Source: Pezicula radicicola (taxonomy: Eukaryota > Ascomycota > Leotiomycetes > Helotiales > Dermateaceae). Taken from it: a stretch of DNA of 64,000 nt. Of this stretch, positions 1-11,747 are shown in pieces. Position 1 is the first letter of the stretch, and the number at the start of each line of letters is the position of its first letter. A program made the translations under genes and the position numbers. The stretch is from NCBI GenBank assembly GCA_003008705.1, contig PDUO01000008.1, positions 1,340,117 through 1,404,116 of the forward strand, in the 5' to 3' direction. The notes under the pieces are model-generated. The model did not search any database. It was not told the DNA's origin and saw only the letters and a list, made by a program, of their open reading frames with translations.

Positions 1-494
1 ACACTTACATACTGAGGAGTAATTCTGGGATTGGGTAAAGTACTGCCTAACAAGGAAGTGACGAGGGCCAGTGTATCAAGAACAGAAGGCACTCTAGCGC
101 CCGCCTGCGGGACCTGGCTGCTTTTCTCCAGCGAGCGTTCTCGAGACTCTTCTCCCTTTCCTCTTTGGCTCACTTTATGAACAAGAATTGGCAAGTTACC
201 TGATCTATGATCTAGAAACAATCCTCTTTGAGCTTTCGTATCGTACCAGTCCAGTTTCGGTGGACATTTTCTCCGCTGTTAAACCTAAAACCCCCAAGTA
301 CCGGATTGCGTGCAGCTTTGCCTTCCTGTCTGCCATTCAGCTTGGAGTACAGATTGCGGAGGGTGTGGTTTGTCTAGTTGAGTTAGTAAGTGTCTCCTGT
401 CTGCCGTGTTATTCCCTCAGTGTCTGCATAGCGGATTGTAGATCCTTCTAGGTATTCGATTGCGGTATATACTGAATCTCAGCAACTGGTAGCC
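1..494. other. 5' flank, no gene recognised
   Basis: No reading frame here resembles a known family or shows convincing splice signals. The stretch directly precedes the first codon of the RS-tailed protein gene and probably holds its promoter and leader. Confidence 0.4.
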
Positions 495-1533
495 ATGGAT
501 CCGCAAAGTGGAAAAGTAAGTACTTACTCGTTCCTGTATACTTGATATTAATAAAGTACAGAAGCACGCCAGGCGGTATGGCGAGCATTACTTCGTCAGG
601 GAATCGGTTGATAAAGATTGGAAGAAGGTCACCAGGGACAAGCACAATGTACATTGGAAGTTGGATGAACAAGGCAATAAACTTCGGACAATGTACACAC
701 TAAGTCAGCGACAGAAGCCCGGATATCAGCCATTGGACAAGACTTCAGTTACCAGGCCAGAACACGATGCCCACCGGAAGGACGAACAAGACAATAAACT
801 CGAGACAATTAAGACTCAAAGCCAGCGAGAGAAGTCTGGATATCAGCCATCGGGAAAGCCTTCGATACCTCCAACAAATTCTACCAAGCTGCCCAGGAGA
901 TATGGTGAGCATTACTTCGTCAGGGAATCGGTTGATAAAGACTGGAAAAAGGTTCGTAGAGCAGTGCACGATGTGCACCGGAAGTTGGATGAACAAGGCA
1001 ATAAACTCCGAACAATGCGCACCCTACGTCAGCGAGAGAAGCCTGGTTACATTCCCTTGGTCGAGTCTACAAGACCTCCGACAAATCCTGTCAATGACAA
1101 CAGAGAGAGAGATAGTCGCTCGGAACAAGGTGTGGATTGGTCGTACAGTGAACGATCCCGTAATGATCGAAGCCAATCTCGAGATAGGCGGAATCCAATT
1201 AGCAGTCAACGGAACCGTGGGAGAAGCCCAGAGCAGTCAAGCAGGTACAATGACCGAGCTGAACGGAGTTCAGAAGCCAACCGACGTCGACGAAGCCCTG
1301 AACGTCCGGCCTACAACAATGGTTATTCTGAACCTAGACGAGACTCAGACAACTACAGGCCACAGCGACGAAGAAGCCGAAGCCCACAGTACTCGAGGTA
1401 TAATGATAGAAGTCGGGCACGGAGTCCAGATACCAGTCGACGAAGCTCAGGCACTTCAAGAGATCATTATGGGGAAAGACGAAGCCCGGACAGCCGTTCT
1501 AGGGATTATTATGGGGAATCTGGTAGACCATAG
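495..1533 (+). CDS. RS-tailed repeat protein, hypothetical, 2 exons
   Basis: I do not recognise the family. Exon 1 is 495-515 (seven residues, MDPQSGK), followed by a 46 bp intron with donor GTAAGT and acceptor CAG, and exon 2 is 562-1533; the phase is 0 on both sides and the product is 330 residues. The first half is built from internal repeats: a unit with RRYGEHYFVRESVDKDWKKV, then HRKLDEQGNKLRTM and a QREKPGYQP-type end. It is present twice in full and once as its second half only. The last ~140 residues are rich in RS, SR, RSP and DR dipeptides, as in SR-type RNA-binding or splicing proteins, but no RRM is visible. A nuclear RNA-related role is inference from the tail only. Another frame over 767-1555 stays open but has no such composition and is taken as a shadow. 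Confidence 0.65.
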
Positions 1534-2122
1534 GTTTTGGTCACTGGGAGAGTAGGATCGTGCTGGTGGAAATGTCTGTGACAGCATTATTAATGGTTGG
1601 CGTCTGGTCTTCGGGGTTCGGGACCGGTTTCTTGCGTCGGACTTTTGGCAACAACAATTACCTCGGAGAAGGAAATCAATTGTAGCTGTAAATTGTAGCT
1701 GTAGCTGTCTGTACCATGATTGCTACAGTAGGTAGGTACCATACGAATTGGTATAAGGGATCATTTTAATTAGGAGAAGGGAGTTACCCAAACCAAGTGA
1801 GTTGCCCAAATCAAGTGAGATACGCAAAACCATCTCTTATGTCCGAATCAATGCAATGACTCTTCGGAATGATCTCTTACAAACCAATTCTTACAGTATG
1901 CCATGATTGCCACAGGAGGAAGTATAACTGAGTCCCTCTTACCAAGCATCAATGCTTCGCTGGTGAATTAGTAAAATTGTGGTGGGCGCTAATAAACTTA
2001 CGCGAGATCAGGCTTGGCTGCTTTGAAATCGGCTTTCATATCCAAAAAAAGACCTCAATTCAGCATTCCCATCCAACAACAACAACAACCTCCTCCGACA
2101 AACCACCTTGAAATCCGTCAAG
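1534..2122. promoter_or_regulatory. Intergenic region and leader of uL16 gene
   Basis: This 589 bp stretch separates two genes read in the same direction. It has no coding signal. A CAA-repeat stretch (about 2078-2093) and a C/T-rich run lie just before the uL16 start, as is usual for fungal leaders of highly expressed ribosomal protein genes. Confidence 0.4.
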
Positions 2123-3165
2123 ATGGCACGAAGACCCGCGAGATGCTACCGTTACTGCAAGAACAAGGTGCGTAGCCCTCTTTTCAGCGCATCAGCATCT
2201 CGAGAGCCGCTGAAGCGCTGAAACTCGACCAAACTTGATCGCCACCTATTCCCTCGAGCGCATCTCTCTGCACATTTTGATGGCCATCGAGTTGCGGTTG
2301 AAGCATGTCAATAGAGCAAAAGCTGACCGTGTGACCTCAATAGCCGTACCCCAAGTCCCGCTTCAACCGCGGTGTTCCTGACCCAAAGATTCGTATCTTC
2401 GATCTTGGCCGTAAGAAGGCAAACGTCGACGAGTTCCCTCTCTGCATCCACTTGGTCTCCAACGAGTATGAACAGTTGAGTTCCGAGGCTCTCGAGGCCG
2501 CCCGTATTTGCGCCAACAAGTGAGTACCACCATATCACGAGCCTGCGGGGTACTATGGGAGGTCAAAGAGGAACGAGAAGAAGAAGTGGAGAATCATTGC
2601 GATGCAGATGCGCGCACAAGGAGCAACGAAGTAAGGCTGGATTTGGAAGCTAATATTTCTCTGCAGGTACATGGTTAAGACTGCCGGAAAGGAATCTTTC
2701 CATCTCCGTGTCCGCGCTCATCCTTTCCACGTCGTCCGTATCAACAAGATGTTGTCTTGTGCCGGTGCCGATAGATTGCAGACTGGAATGCGTGGTGCTT
2801 GGGGAAAGCCCAACGGATCCGTTGCCCGTGTCAACATTGGTCAGATCATCTTGAGCATCCGCACTCGTGATTCCCGTAGGTCTCCCTGTACTTCATGAAC
2901 AAGGGCAAAATCATCTAACCCATTCTCAGACCGTGCTACCGCTCTCGAGGCTCTCCGTCGTTCGCAATACAAGTTCCCTGGTCGCCAAAAGATCATCGTT
3001 TCCAAGAACTGGGGCTTCACCCCTCTCCGCCGTGAGGAGTACATGGAGAAGAAGGAGAGTGGCAAGGTTCTCGTCGATGGTGCTTACGTTCAATTCCTCC
3101 GCAACAAGGGCAGTCTCGAGCAGAACATGAAGCGTTTCCCAGCAGCTTTCGCTGGTGAGGCTTAG
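2123..3165 (+). CDS. rpl10: 60S ribosomal protein L10 (uL16)
   Basis: Cytosolic large-subunit protein uL16 sits near the peptidyl-transferase centre and is added late in 60S maturation. Four exons, 2123-2167, 2344-2519, 2667-2875 and 2930-3165, join in phase to 221 residues, the usual fungal length. The start [15 protein letters not shown] and the later blocks [35 protein letters not shown] and [14 protein letters not shown] are hallmarks of the family. The first intron falls after residue 15 and is long (176 bp), as is common in fungal ribosomal protein genes; donors are GTGCGT, GTGAGT and GTAGGT. The ATG chosen gives the conserved N-terminus. No defects are seen. Confidence 0.97.
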
Positions 3166-3796
3166 ATGGTTGTTTGATGGATGTTTGCTTGTCAAGGATG
3201 CGACTTGGGTTCAGGGCTGTGATCTTATGGGCGTACAATTGCAATGCAATGGCTGGGTCAAGGATGATGTGAAAGACATCGGGAATACCGAGATCATTGT
3301 GTTTTAAGGAATTGTTACGACGATTGAGCTTTGCATTTCTGTGCATGACTGTGCGTTGATGGATATCAACATTATATGAGCAGTGAGTATCAAATAATAC
3401 TCTCCTATCAACACCGTGTTACCAATGAAGCGTCTGTCCTTTCTGTTTGGTCTTTGGCTTTCCAAGGCGACTGAAGAGGCCGGACATGCAGTGCATCGGG
3501 AGAGGATTTCAACTCTGATGAGATGTGATGCATGGCAAATTCTCAGGCTACTTTCTTTTCAGCCTGTTCTGGGTAGGTATGTATCATGCCATTTTGACAA
3601 ACTTTTCTATTTGCATACTGGGCACATACAGGTATTGCTCAGGAGGTTGTGGTACGACCTTTGGTGTGCTGGTTGGGCAAGCTAAGTATAATAATGATAC
3701 GGAAGCATCGGAATTGGGTTTTTCTTCAACCTTCAACTGAGTCAGAGAAGTTCGGGATTTTCCTCTCAAGGTATTTTTCATCTTAATGGGCTTTGA

Positions 3797-4054
3797 AATA
3801 TCTTCTTCGAATTCCTTGCCTCGTTTCTTAGGTCTGGCAAATCTAAGGAATTGGTTTGAGACATCGGATGTTTTGTCCAAACTTTAAGAGTAATCAAGTA
3901 TGTAGGTACTGTAAGGTACTGTAGAATTTTTTCTTGGATTATCTTCTCCGAATCCTACATCTTGTTTCTTGGGTCTTGAAAATTGGGAACTGATTTGAGA
4001 TAGCGGATGTTGTTTCTTTTATATCGACTCTAGAGGAATCAAGTACTTCAGGTA
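3797..4054 (+). repeat. Imperfect tandem duplication, two ~115 bp units
   Basis: Unit 1 (about 3797-3910) and unit 2 (about 3936-4054) share in the same order: a TATCTTCT(T/C)CGAAT block, a TTGTTTCTT or TCGTTTCTTAGGTCT block, TTTGAGA then CGGATGTT, and AATCAAGTA followed by GGTAC. Divergence is considerable, so this is an old duplication of non-coding DNA. Confidence 0.6.
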
Positions 4055-4755
4055 CCTACCTACCTATCAGGTACCTTACACAGTCCTCCATATCCCCTAT
4101 CAACCTTATTTTTAAACTCATCATTAGGGTTTGCCATGATTCACTGTATCAAGATTATGAAGTTTGCAAGCTGGAAGACAAATGATGCAGCAATGGTAAT
4201 GGTAGTGCATTGGCCTGTCAAAGCTAGACAGGCCCATTTTCTACGATTCCTCAGCAAGACCGCCGCATCCGTTGGCACACGACATTTGCACTAGGATGCG
4301 CCGGTTTGCGCTGGATGCAGCCGCTCCTGTTGGCGAGCATGAACTCTACAGGCATCTCGTACTGGCTTCATTTAGTAAGTAAAAGCGGCAGATCCTTTCC
4401 TAAAGCCCATCGTGTACAGGGCAGTACTGGACGACGTGGTCACTTGACCATCAAGTGTACTTCACACCGGCATTTGAAGCAAGTGGCAACGGTGAGGTTG
4501 TGAGGCTGCAAGACGTGTACAAGCGACAACGTGCGCGCATGGCCTCATTATTTCACGTTGTCATTAACATCGTCATCGTCATCGGCTCTTCGAACCACAA
4601 GAGCTTTTCTGTAGATGTTGAGCCGTGCGGCGAATGGCGGACTGACCTGTGTCTACCAAGAGTTTACCCATGACTGGCTGCAGTAGGACTGGCTTGAATT
4701 ATTAATATTGAGGGAGAGGGGAAAGGATTCCTTATCGCAATGATGATGAAATGTC

Positions 4756-4796
4756 GATTAGAGATTAGAGATTGGAGATTGGAGATTGGAGATTAC
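4756..4796 (+). repeat. GATTAGA/GATTGGA heptamer array
   Basis: About six head-to-tail copies of a seven-base unit, first GATTAGA then GATTGGA, ending in GATTACGA. This is a simple tandem repeat in intergenic DNA. Confidence 0.8.
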
Positions 4797-5790
4797 GAAT
4801 TACGAGCATGCCGTCAGCGAGAGAACTCCTCCTATCATCCTGTGAGATAGATCCTATGAGGCTAGTACGAAGTAGCCAACAGAACTAATTGCCTATGTAC
4901 AAGTACTTATTAGGATACACCACCTTCCCTTACCTAGAGGACCTCCTGCATCGGGATGATTAAGGAGTGCCATCAAACAAACTAACAAACAAACAAGGCG
5001 GAAGGTATTTTACTTTCTTTAGTATTACTTTCTCTCGATACGAGTGCAGTACCTCACAGTGTCTCCTCTATGACCCATTGCTGTCTGTCGCCTTACTATA
5101 CTACGCTAATCCCCACGAAACAAAGAGAGACGTGGCTGTCGCGCCTCATCTCTTTTGCTCAGACGTCAAGTTGTCAAATCTCCCTCCACCCGTGCCACCC
5201 TCCCAAGCCAAGGTCCGACTGCGGTTGATTCGATTTGGCGATTCGTACACAGTACGGGGTCCTTCATAGATTACCGGGTACCCATCAAAGGACGACTCAA
5301 GCGACTCAAGAGTCAACAACACGACTCACTCAGCATCCACCCCCCCTCCCCTCCCCCCCTTCATTCTCACCGAATCCCGATAACGGTGCCCCTGCCCAGA
5401 CGCTCTTCTCTCGGAATTTGGTGCTTTCATGATTAAATATCTGCAATAATATAAACTCCCGCCCAGCCCAGTATACGTATCCTATACATATCCTATACAT
5501 ATCATCTCATCAATCACACCTTCGAGCTCGTCATTTCTCGTGCCCCGTGTAAAGTCAAACTACTATTATCGGCCCACCAGTCAGCGACGACCGAGCAAGA
5601 CAGAGCGGGTGATTCAGGCTGAGGTGATCGCACGACCCCCCCTTGCGTTGATCCCTCTGCCTTGCACATACCTCACTCTCAGATACAGTCAGTACCTCGA
5701 AATAAACGCTATACATATTATATACCCTATCCGACGCCTCGCCCCCTTCTTTCCTTTCTTCCTTCCGCCACAAAACCATTCGACAATTCC

Positions 5791-5830
5791 TCACGATACC
5801 TCACGATACCTCACGATACCTCACGATAAC
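5791..5830 (+). repeat. Decamer tandem repeat in the leader of the next gene
   Basis: Four tandem copies of TCACGATACC, the last with one change, end about 40 bp before the ATG at 5872. The array should lie in the 5' untranslated region or core promoter, so its copy number could affect expression (inference). Confidence 0.8.
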
Positions 5831-5871
5831 TTGCCGTCGCCTCGCTCCCTTATCATTGTCCAGCAGCAGCC

Positions 5872-7548
5872 ATGGCTTTTCGCCAACCAACGCACGCGCC
5901 TCAGCGTACCACCTATCCTCTTCGAGAACAACAGCTGTCCATCCCCGCACCCCCGCGTCCGTCTGAACTCGAAGAATCTCAGGAATGGATCCTCTTCTCG
6001 CCCAGCGCAGCTTCCATAACAGACGTCACCAATACAACATCAACGGGCAAGACATGCACGGCGGGGAGATCGAGGATAAGTGACTTTGGCGGGAGTCAGG
6101 ATTCGAGAGCGCGGAGCTATGAGTATGACGAGGAGGCTGATGAGGATGAACAAGAGGAGAGCGCCAGCCAGGAGGAGCTCGACAGCTTAGACAGCCACTT
6201 GCACGAGTTTCGCGCCGAGCCCAGCGTGTATAATCGACGACAGAGCAGTAGTGGTGGTCCTGTGCTTCCGACCCACGATGGACTGGGCTCGTTCAGAATC
6301 GACCAGACGGCCATGGGGGAAGATGTGCAGGAACACCTATACTCATTTGAGAGATATAACCCGCGCCGCGTGAAGCGCCGGCGGGAGAGTCTGGAGCTTG
6401 GAGCATTGGAGATGATAGCGGAGCAAGAGAAGGCACGACGGATCGAAGCCTGGAGAATGGAGCAGAGTCGTGTATTACTTGACGAGATACAGAGAGAGAC
6501 ACGGAGGAGGAGACAGAGTATGGCTAGCGAGCGGGTGAGCTTGAGGGATGAGCATGCTGACGTTGCGACAATGAGCAATGTGGAGGCTTCGATACATGGA
6601 CAGGCGGCTTTAGATGACAAGGCCCCTGAGGAGGAGAACGAGGGTTTCTGGAACAAGATAACTCGTCGTGTCATCCGTGATCTCATGGGCATCGACGATC
6701 ATCTCTTATCTATTATCTTTGGTGAAAACCTCCCAGTAGATGATGACTTGTCTACCACTCCTCCTGCGAGCAAGCCAATCGCCAATCCCGATACCTCCAG
6801 CTGGGAACATAGGCTCTTGGAGCGGATAGCGAGAGAGTTAGGCGTCCTTGTCAACCAGATTACCGACCATCCAGGCGCTTTCTCGACTTATATCCGTACA
6901 CAACAAGAATCCATACCATATGCGGGCCTGCCAGTTATTCCTGAGACTGCGCGACCAAATGATTCTTCAACTCCATCTCTCCGAACTCCCGAGTTTCAAC
7001 CAACCCTCCCTATTCCTATGCAAGCCTCTTCTCACACGCTGCCACCAGAAGAAGTGGACAACACACCACGTGCATCGCAGCTTCTTACAAAAGAAGAATG
7101 GGAGAAGGATCTAGACATCAAGGTAATATTCCGGTATCTTCGCTCCCGCTTTACGTCTCCATCCTCCTCCCCCTCTACATCTCCCCCAAAATTCACCACC
7201 ACTTCCAACCTCGCTACGGCGAGTACCACGGACAGTGCTGCGCGTGCTGCCCGTGCTGCCCGAGTGCGGGCACATCATCCCCTCGTAAGTCGAGAGCGCA
7301 GAGGCAGTGGCTCTGAGAGAAGGACCTTCAAAGCCACCATTCCAAGCGACAGCCGGGTTGGTCTGGGAATGGGCGTCCGGAGATCAAGCGGCAACAGTAG
7401 CTGTGCGAGTGCGAGTGTCAAGAGCTTGAAGCGGAATAGCATTGGCAGTGGAAGTAGGCATTACTGGGACATTGGCGGGAGCATTGGTAGTAATGGTGGG
7501 AGTATGATTGCCAGTACTGGTGGCATGGGAAGTTGGGGCGAGGTTTGA
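5872..7548 (+). CDS. Conserved hypothetical fungal protein (558 aa)
   Basis: A single open frame of 558 residues begins at a CAGCCATGG context. I do not know a named function; the general pattern is that of an unnamed ascomycete protein family. Visible features are an N-terminal EWILFSPSAA segment (residue ~40), an acidic stretch of D/E near 85-105, a charged probable coiled coil (about 180-225) and a hydrophobic patch after FWNKITRRVIRDLMGIDDHL (about 260-290). Basic and Ser-rich low-complexity sequence follows, with a Gly/Ser-rich end HYWDIGGSIG...WGEV. The block around 260-290 and the C-terminal tail look the most constrained. No signal peptide is seen. The gene converges on the ankyrin gene at 8409. 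Confidence 0.8.
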   Translation: MAFRQPTHAPQRTTYPLREQQLSIPAPPRPSELEESQEWILFSPSAASITDVTNTTSTGKTCTAGRSRISDFGGSQDSRARSYEYDEEADEDEQEESASQEELDSLDSHLHEFRAEPSVYNRRQSSSGGPVLPTHDGLGSFRIDQTAMGEDVQEHLYSFERYNPRRVKRRRESLELGALEMIAEQEKARRIEAWRMEQSRVLLDEIQRETRRRRQSMASERVSLRDEHADVATMSNVEASIHGQAALDDKAPEEENEGFWNKITRRVIRDLMGIDDHLLSIIFGENLPVDDDLSTTPPASKPIANPDTSSWEHRLLERIARELGVLVNQITDHPGAFSTYIRTQQESIPYAGLPVIPETARPNDSSTPSLRTPEFQPTLPIPMQASSHTLPPEEVDNTPRASQLLTKEEWEKDLDIKVIFRYLRSRFTSPSSSPSTSPPKFTTTSNLATASTTDSAARAARAARVRAHHPLVSRERRGSGSERRTFKATIPSDSRVGLGMGVRRSSGNSSCASASVKSLKRNSIGSGSRHYWDIGGSIGSNGGSMIASTGGMGSWGEV

Positions 7549-8408
7549 GTATAGGAATGAGGACTTAATGAATGATAAATGGGCCGACAATGAGATGGAT
7601 GTACGATCAAGATATGAGCGAGCAAGCGAGCGAGTGATGCATTTACGAGCTGGATCATTGGGTTTTATAAGGGCGTGGCATGGCATGTGTGCATGGAATT
7701 TCTACTTACTGATACCGTTGAGCATATTTCTCTTCTCTTTTTATTTCCGGCGTTACTTGGTCGTCACACTGCGCTGCAGGTTGGCTTACTTTCGGATTGC
7801 ATCTTCATCATGTATAGATGGGTAGGAGATGGAGAAAGCGACAGATGGATTCATGAGTTGCGCTCGATAGATGATATACAGCAGACCATACAATGGAGCT
7901 TAGACATCTTAGCTATAAGAATCTATTATCTACACCTAGCAGTCCATTTCCTTCTATTTCTGAGACCCTTCTCTCGCTTGATACGTCGCTTATTCTGTGA
8001 TAGATTTACAGATGACTAACTCGGTTGATCTGTGAATTACTTAGCCAGATAATTTCTATGTAGAATAACTTTGCTACTTGCCTCCTACTTAAAATACTAG
8101 ATCTCCCTATTGATTCCAGAATATTATAAGCAGTGTTTGAAAGGCAACAGAGCAGGTAACAATTGGTCCGTTCCTCTCTTGCTCTTACAGGCCAGAGCTG
8201 CGCTGCTCTTAGGTCCCTGGAGCCGCTTTAGCGAAGCGACCAATAACCTCGGTGAACTACCTACCATCGCGCTTCTCTTTCTGTACTTATACACTCAGAC
8301 AGTCTACAACGCCAGCGCACCCTGGTACATCGACTTCTATCTGCTGCCACGTTGATTATTATGATGCGGTTGACTGATCTCCTGGTGTGTAGCTTAGATT
8401 TGGGAGCT
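7549..8408. other. Convergent intergenic region
   Basis: Tail-to-tail spacer between two genes. Open frames here (for example 7675-8019) are hydrophobic by composition but have no family resemblance and overlap the expected 3' untranslated region. Nothing else is recognised. Confidence 0.45.
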
Positions 8409-10902
8409 CTACTGTCTGCCCTTCTCTTTCCTCGAAAATCGAAACCTCGATTGAGGTGACCGGGGACTCTCGATGTCCCTGCTATTCCCACCCTCTGAAC
8501 TGCCCGACAAGACTGAAGATCCCGAAGTCACCGTATCCCTTCGTCCTACGTTGAGACTCAAGTTGACATTCGACATCAATGATCTCGAAGAGCTTAGACG
8601 ACGCTTCTCCTCGTAGTCCTCGAGGATCTTGATGATTTCGGGGCTGGGACGCCGTGTTGTCTTAGCCACCTTCAAGGCATCCCGCCCCTTGCTATTGCGC
8701 AGTGTGATGTCTGCGCCGTATTGTAGGAGCTTCTCGACGATAGGGAGGCGCTCTCGTTGGCTGATGGCCGCGTGTAGAGGTGTATAGCCAGCTGGGCCTG
8801 GACAGTTCACGTTTGCATTGTGCTCGAGGAGGAAGCTGACCATTGCTTCGTTGCCCATCTGGCATGCGAGATGAAGCGCCGTTTCCATGTTGATATTCTT
8901 CTGGTCAATGTTAATGCTGCCGCCAATACCGGGCTCATGGTCAAGGAGGAGCTTTGTTGTCTCCACGCCGCCTGCTGCGCTTTGCAGACGATGCAGTGGT
9001 GTGTTGTGACTTTTGTCCACAACATCGACTCTTGCACCATGATGGAGTAGGACCTGTACAGTACGTCTATTCCGAGTCGCGCAGGCCAGCAACAGAGCAG
9101 TGGATGAATTACGGTCCCGGGTCTCTAGTGTGGCTACGTGATCTACAATGTGCTCCACCATATCAAGGTTCTTGTCTTGGACAGCAACATGAAGTGCTGT
9201 CTCACCCTCTTGGTTAGGAGTCTCGAAACGAAACTCAGGCAAGCCAACGTCAAACCCTTTCTCCTTGCACCAACGTAATGACTCTGCGAGTCCCGGTAGC
9301 GTTGGGTTTGGGAACAAGCCATCTTCTGTTCTTTCGTCGCTGTAAGCAATATCAGCACTCCCTAGCTTCAGATCTTGACCTTGAATCCAGTTTCTGATTC
9401 CTTGGGCTTGGTCAAAGTCTCGATTCGAATCATATGCTCGTGCCAACAAAATCCCGGCCGGACGAACTTGGTTCCATGGCATGGGCTTGAGCCCTTTCCA
9501 TCCTTCGAAAGCTCGGGATACGAAGTCGATGGCCTTGTCATAGATGTTCTAAAGTTGCAAATCAGCCTTGACAACCAAGAACCAGTGGACGGACGAGTGT
9601 CTCATACCAGTGCCAAATATACGGCGCTCAACTTGTAGTACAGCCGCCAACACCGGCTCCTATCGTTGTCTATCGGCTGTGGATGTTGTTTAAGCCGCAG
9701 TACTTCGCGTTCTAAGAGCCGCTGTAGAATCTCTTTGGCCCGAAGAGTGCTTTCCCTCGCACCCTTTTGCCCCATATAGATATCTGCCATGATCTCTTCT
9801 GCCTCAACCTTGTCAGACGACGAGCCGTTGTGCATTTGGTCTAATTTATCCCGGAGCTCCATCCCTTTTCTATGGCAGTCCTCTGCTTTGATATACGATC
9901 CCTGGCCGACAAGCATTTTCACCCGTTCCTTGTTCGCTTCAATCTGATGTTTCAATATATCAATACTTACTAGGTGTTTCTTCTCTGCTTCCGGATCCCA
10001 GTTGTCGACTTCAATTCCGCTGTCGCCATGGCTCCGTCCGTCACCCGTAACACCAATTGGATTTTCTGGAACTGTGTGCCCTCTTTGAACTCGCTCTAGA
10101 GCGACGGAATCGGCGTCATCCCGACTACTTCCATCCACTCCTCGGCCAGTCGATGATTGTTTTTCTGATCCGTATAAAGTTACAGCATCGGCCAGGCCCT
10201 TAGCAGATGCACGCCAAGCTTCGATATTGCGGAATGCTAGCATTTCCTTGACTGTTCGATCCGTATCCAACCCCTTCTCACCGTTTTCCTGGTCTTGCGG
10301 CTCTCGCCACCTTTCATTTGCCTCTTCGAGTTCATCGGTCAATTTCTCAATTTTGGTCTGGATCAGATCCTGGGACTGTTGTGTTTCCCACAGCAAACCT
10401 CTGTAGTGCATGTTTTGTTAGCTTGAATACCCATACTATCGTGGGTTATTTTTACTCACAATGACACGGTGGTCAATGAAAGCTGCAGCACCTGAGTGTA
10501 TGAAAAAAGATGGCCTTGGATTTGGACGATGGTATCTTTCTTCAGAGTCATCTCAAGTTGCATCCGTACCTGTCCCATGCGGGTTTGGTTATTGCCCCGA
10601 GGCTGCGGTAATTCTTTCTTGAGCTTATACAGGCAAAGCTCACATTCTTTGAGTACATTTTGGATTTCTGACCAATGCTTCTTCTCTGCGACCTGTGCGA
10701 AAGGTAGTAGTTTGGAACGTTTGCTGATGACTGAGTCAACACTATTCAAGGCCGATTGCAGCGTAGTTATATTCGTACTAAATTCGCGCAATGTTCCAGG
10801 CAGTTCTCTGGCTTCAACCGCGAATTTGGCAACACTTTTTATTATTGTTCCACATACTCCAGCAACGCTGGATGCACTGGCAGCAATAGAGAGTGGATCC
10901 AT
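8409..10902 (-). CDS. Ankyrin-repeat protein with STAND-type N-terminal domain
   Basis: Three exons on the minus strand, 10902-10460, 10400-9608 and 9548-8409, join in phase to 791 residues; introns are 59 bp with GTGAGT and GTATGA donors. The N-terminus (1-147) begins MDPLSIAASASSVAGVCGTI, typical of the fungal N-terminal domain of STAND/NLR-like proteins. The middle (about 250-520) is helical and charged with TPR-like pairs. Residues ~525-720 hold ankyrin repeats (GETALHVAV, STALLLACATRN, NTPLHRLQ, ETALHLACQMGN, YTPLHAAI). A Ser/Arg-rich tail follows. There is no NACHT or NB-ARC P-loop, so it is NLR-like in its ends only. By analogy, intracellular sensing or heterokaryon-type recognition is possible, but this is inference. 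Confidence 0.85.
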
Positions 10903-11747
10903 TATTGCCTTCTAGCGTAGCGCAGTAAAGTCGATGATTGCGCCCCTACTAAGGCTATTGCGATTCCAAAAGGCGAGGTCAGAGGCCATGAGAATTTCCA
11001 GGACAACCTGGGGAGCCCTTGCAAGATTTGCGATCGAGCTCGCAATGTTTTGAGTCTATATCTGGCTAAAAGAAAGTGAGTATGGAGGTGGAGAAGTGGA
11101 GGCTGCAGAAGCGGAGAAGCGCAAAGAGCATATTTGGAGGGCGATCCCTCGATCGTATGCCCTCACCGGTATGGTGGCTTGTGGCAATGTCAGCCTCCTC
11201 CTGCAGACCGCGTTGCACCACAGGTAGGGTGAGGAGCAAAGTAAGCTCCTCATTTAGCTTCCCCTCTCTTTAAACGCCCTTCCTCTGCTTTATTCTCTCC
11301 ATGTTGAATCCTGATCAGTGACAAGATTGCTATTTTGACTATACAAATACGTACTTGCGGCTCTGTGTTGAATTTCTGTTGACTATTTATCAACTACCAT
11401 GCATTTGCTAGACGGCTCGACGCGAAAATGTGATGCTACAAGGCGAAGCGGTACTACATTAGGTTACCTGCAGGCCGAGCCTCAGCTTTCATTCTTTCAC
11501 TGGGGCGTAACAACATGTTCCGGGTCGAGAGCCTTCTTGGTAGCCTGTTGGCAGGCTGCGAGCCTATCAATCAAGCCCCTTCTCAAATATTGCATAGAGC
11601 CGTGTGTCTGTGTCGCCCAGCTCGTCTGAACTGCTCATGTCATGTCAGCTTTTGGATCAATATTGCTTGATTTATATACAGCGATGGCTGCGACCATCAT
11701 CGTTGCTCGGAGCAAACGCCCTTCATCCTGCAGCCTAGAGTGAGCCA
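10903..11747. promoter_or_regulatory. Divergent intergenic region
   Basis: This 845 bp region lies between the ankyrin gene (minus) and the sugar-porter gene (plus) and must hold both promoters. Short open frames (11056-11273, 11399-11629) show no motif and were not called. Confidence 0.45.

Larger units (their letters stand above)
3166..5871. other. 2.7 kb gene-free region with short repeats
   Basis: No frame here matches a known family, and the short open frames lack conserved motifs. The stretch contains an imperfect tandem duplication (3797-4054), a GATTGGA-type microsatellite (4756-4796), C-rich tracts near 5340-5360 and a decamer repeat (5791-5830). The last ~450 bp probably form promoter and leader of the gene starting at 5872, with pyrimidine-rich runs and short TATA-like sequence near 5440-5510. 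Confidence 0.5.

Noticed and set aside
188..451. 87-residue plus-strand open frame at the left end
   Set aside because: Cys/Ser/Leu-rich with no motif, no good start context and no splice partner.
767..1555. 262-residue frame overlapping the RS-tailed protein
   Set aside because: It lies in another frame of a gene whose own frame shows clean repeats and an RS tail; the openness follows from composition.
6117..6692. 191-residue minus-strand frame
   Set aside because: Antisense to the conserved 558-residue protein; Ser/Arg-rich mirror of its Glu/Arg-rich sequence.
7675..8019. 114-residue hydrophobic frame after the 558-residue gene
   Set aside because: Lies in the expected 3' region; no family resemblance or start context.
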